Assembly (NCBI GenBank): GCA_027366195.1
Contig: DAHXKW010000125.1
Span: forward strand, 1-7,361
Direction: 5' to 3'
Length of the DNA stretch: 7,361 nucleotides
Origin: Alphaproteobacteria bacterium
GTDB taxonomy: Bacteria; Pseudomonadota; Alphaproteobacteria; G02398745; G023898745
The position numbers were made by a program, and so were the translations under genes. This document shows positions 6,543 through 7,361 of the stretch, one piece after another. Numbering within the stretch: the first letter of the stretch is position 1; each line of letters starts with the position of its first letter. The notes beneath the pieces are model-generated. The model ran no database searches and had not been told where the DNA came from. It saw only the letters and a program-made list of their open reading frames with translations.

Positions 6543-6593
6543 TGCGTTTTATCGTACGCATGCAAATCAGTATTGGCAATCCTAATTTGCATG
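6543..6593. repeat. Nested inverted repeats in the convergent intergenic region
   Basis: CATGCAAAT (6559-6567) and ATTTGCATG (6585-6593) form a perfect 9-bp inverted repeat around a 17-bp loop. Its left arm overlaps by two bases the right arm of a second repeat, TGCGT (6543-6547) with ACGCA (6556-6560), so the two stems cannot form fully together. The site lies between two converging genes (stops at 6493 and 6607). Stems are poor in GC and no T-run follows on either strand, so this is not a classical intrinsic terminator. It could be a weak bidirectional transcript end or a protein-binding site. Confidence 0.5.
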
Positions 6594-6606
6594 AAAAATG
6601 AAGTAC

Positions 6607-7065
6607 TTACTTAAAAGACTTACTAAAATTCCCTATTAATTCAGTCTTTGCAAGCATATGCCCTTCCATTGCCTCCAATATTTGCGCCTTATTGGGTGAT
6701 TTGTTAAAAGTCAAAAATATATCTAACGCATACAACTTAAAGAAATAACGATGTGTACCAGAAGGTGGGCAAGGTGGGTACCATCCTATGGTGTTTCCAC
6801 TATTTATACCCTCACCACTTTCACTAGGAAGAACAGCATCCTCAGGTAGTTCAGTTGTAGTTGGCGGAATATTATAAACAAGCCAATGAACAAAAGGATC
6901 TTTTTCTCCTCCCGGCGCATCGGGATCATCAACAATCAAGACAAAACTCTTAGTCCCATCTGGTACTTTTTCCCATTTGAGATGAGGGTGTTTCCCTGCA
7001 CCCATACAAGTAAACTTTGATGGAATATTTCCATTATGGATAAATACTAGGCTGGTCAGAATCAT
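6607..7065 (-). CDS. YbhB/YbcL family (PEBP, Raf-kinase-inhibitor-like) protein
   Basis: The 152-residue protein belongs to the phosphatidylethanolamine-binding-protein family, bacterial YbhB/YbcL branch. Its physiological role in bacteria is poorly defined; the fold has a small anion-binding pocket. Visible motifs are the N-terminal FTCMGAGKHPHLKW (18-31, a variant of the common C-x-G-x-N-x-SP-x-L-x-W), DDPDAPGG (46-53), FVHWLVYNIP (58-67), and GWYPPCPPSGTHRYFFKLYA (94-113). It ends at a normal length. The start chosen is ATG 7065, preceded by AGGAG (7072-7076) at 6 bp. A longer in-frame reading to 7167 would translate the tRNA-Trp gene antisense to nothing known and is rejected. No signal peptide is present, so it is probably cytoplasmic. 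It lies 16 bp behind tRNA-Trp and is probably transcribed with it. In many proteobacteria secE occupies that position, so the neighbourhood is unusual. Confidence 0.93.
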   Translation of the reverse strand: MILTSLVFIHNGNIPSKFTCMGAGKHPHLKWEKVPDGTKSFVLIVDDPDAPGGEKDPFVHWLVYNIPPTTTELPEDAVLPSESGEGINSGNTIGWYPPCPPSGTHRYFFKLYALDIFLTFNKSPNKAQILEAMEGHMLAKTELIGNFSKSFK

Positions 7066-7081
7066 AATCTGCTCCTGAAAA

Positions 7082-7157
7082 TGGCAGGCGCGAGAGGAAT
7101 CGAACCCCCAACCCTCGGTTTTGGAGACCGATGCTCTACCGATTGAGCTACACGCCT
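7082..7157 (-). tRNA. tRNA-Trp (anticodon CCA)
   Basis: The 76-nt minus-strand sequence folds as a full cloverleaf. The acceptor AGGCGTG pairs with CGCGCCT (one G-U). The D arm is GCTC/GAGC, the anticodon stem TCGGT/ACCGA encloses CTCCAAA with anticodon CCA, and the T arm GGGGG/CCTCT (two G-U pairs) encloses TTCGATT. The discriminator is G and the 3' CCA is encoded. It decodes UGG as tryptophan. A promoter lies just upstream and the PEBP gene follows 16 bp after the CCA end. Confidence 0.97.
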
Positions 7158-7165
7158 TCAAGCCC

Positions 7166-7194
7166 ACTATAACAAGCTCTTTTTAGCGGCACAA
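7166..7194 (-). promoter_or_regulatory. Candidate promoter of the tRNA-Trp/PEBP unit
   Basis: On the minus strand TTGTGC (7189-7194) is followed after exactly 17 bp by TATAGT (7166-7171), five of six bases of the -10 consensus. The expected start, 6-8 bp downstream, lies at about 7158-7160, immediately before the tRNA 5' end at 7157. The -35 element has only the conserved TTG and overlaps the last codons of the upstream reading frame. The spacing and position make this the best promoter in the window. Confidence 0.5.
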
Positions 7195-7361
7195 TAGAAA
7201 TGCTGTTCTTAAAATATCCTCAGACCGCAAATGCGTTCCAGGCAGGTCAGATAAAAAACGATTGATACGCTCAAAACGCAGAAAGTTTTTTTCTATGGGC
7301 GATACCAATGTTTGTTGATAAATCATATTTGCAAAAAAATACACAACATTTGTGCTTGACT
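7183..7361 (-). CDS. C-terminal end of an unrecognised protein, or a 47-residue small protein (runs to the window edge)
   Basis: An open minus-strand frame enters at the right edge and ends at TAA 7183-7185. Its last 47 residues can start at ATG 7324-7326 and include IYQQTLVSPIEKNFLRFERI and NRFLSDLPGTHLRSEDILRT, ending FLLCR. The composition is protein-like (Arg/Glu-rich amphipathic helix, few low-complexity runs), and no stop interrupts the frame up to the edge. No Shine-Dalgarno sequence precedes ATG 7326, which favours a longer gene starting outside the window. The segment EKNFLRFERINRFL vaguely recalls the N-terminal helix of the division protein ZapD, but the chain stops far too early, so I do not assign it. 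It lies 25 bp upstream of tRNA-Trp on the same strand. Confidence 0.4.
   Translation of the reverse strand, partial: SSTNVVYFFANMIYQQTLVSPIEKNFLRFERINRFLSDLPGTHLRSEDILRTAFLLCR

Noticed and set aside
6559..6593. Intrinsic terminator at the inverted repeat
   Set aside because: The stem has only three G/C pairs in nine, the loop is 17 bases and no T-run follows in either direction.
7066..7167. A 34-codon N-terminal extension of the PEBP reading frame
   Set aside because: It translates through the tRNA-Trp gene. The ATG at 7065 has a clear AGGAG ribosome-binding site and matches the family start.
1..7361. A defence, phage, transposon or CRISPR system
   Set aside because: I found no transposase, integrase, terminal inverted repeats, regularly spaced repeats or known defence domains. 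The genes are housekeeping genes plus small unknowns.

Overview
The window is AT-rich chromosomal DNA that looks alphaproteobacterial. The evidence is an RNase J of the type carrying FLPLGGSGEIGMN near its N-terminus, an RsmA with an EIGPGPGGLT motif, a PgpA, a Gram-negative MurC and a CCA-encoding tRNA-Trp. Low GC, several non-ATG starts, scattered housekeeping genes and at least one apparently decaying gene would suit a host-associated lineage such as Holosporales or Rickettsiales. That placement is inference; no rRNA marker is present.

Layout. Positions 56-762 (minus) hold the N-terminal part of a secretin-like lipoprotein with an apparent frameshift in its signal peptide and a stop before any pore domain. 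It follows rsmA (759-1577, minus) with a stop/start overlap. A 138-bp divergent intergenic region with DnaA-box-like words and a 10-bp palindrome separates rsmA from rnj (RNase J, 1716-3635, plus). pgpA (3628-4101, plus) overlaps the end of rnj. murC (4107-5456, minus) converges on pgpA with a 5-bp gap. An unrecognised 148-codon gene with an internal duplication (5520-5966, minus) lies upstream of murC. It is divergent from a second unrecognised gene for a charged, probably exported coiled-coil protein (6116-6493, plus). An AT-rich inverted repeat lies between that gene and a convergent YbhB/YbcL-family (PEBP) gene (6607-7065, minus). This gene sits 16 bp behind tRNA-Trp (7082-7157, minus), and a promoter is visible in front of the tRNA. 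The right edge holds the C-terminal end of another minus-strand reading frame.

Functional themes. rsmA and rnj, read divergently from one intergenic region, both belong to ribosomal RNA maturation and RNA turnover. pgpA (phosphatidylglycerol synthesis) and murC (peptidoglycan precursor synthesis) are envelope housekeeping genes. The two small unknowns and the secretin fragment are the lineage-specific material. In the secretin fragment and the 148-codon gene, the signal-peptide-like segment lies in a different frame from the body of the protein. I found no mobile element, CRISPR array or phage gene. The window is mostly ordinary housekeeping DNA with a few genuine oddities.
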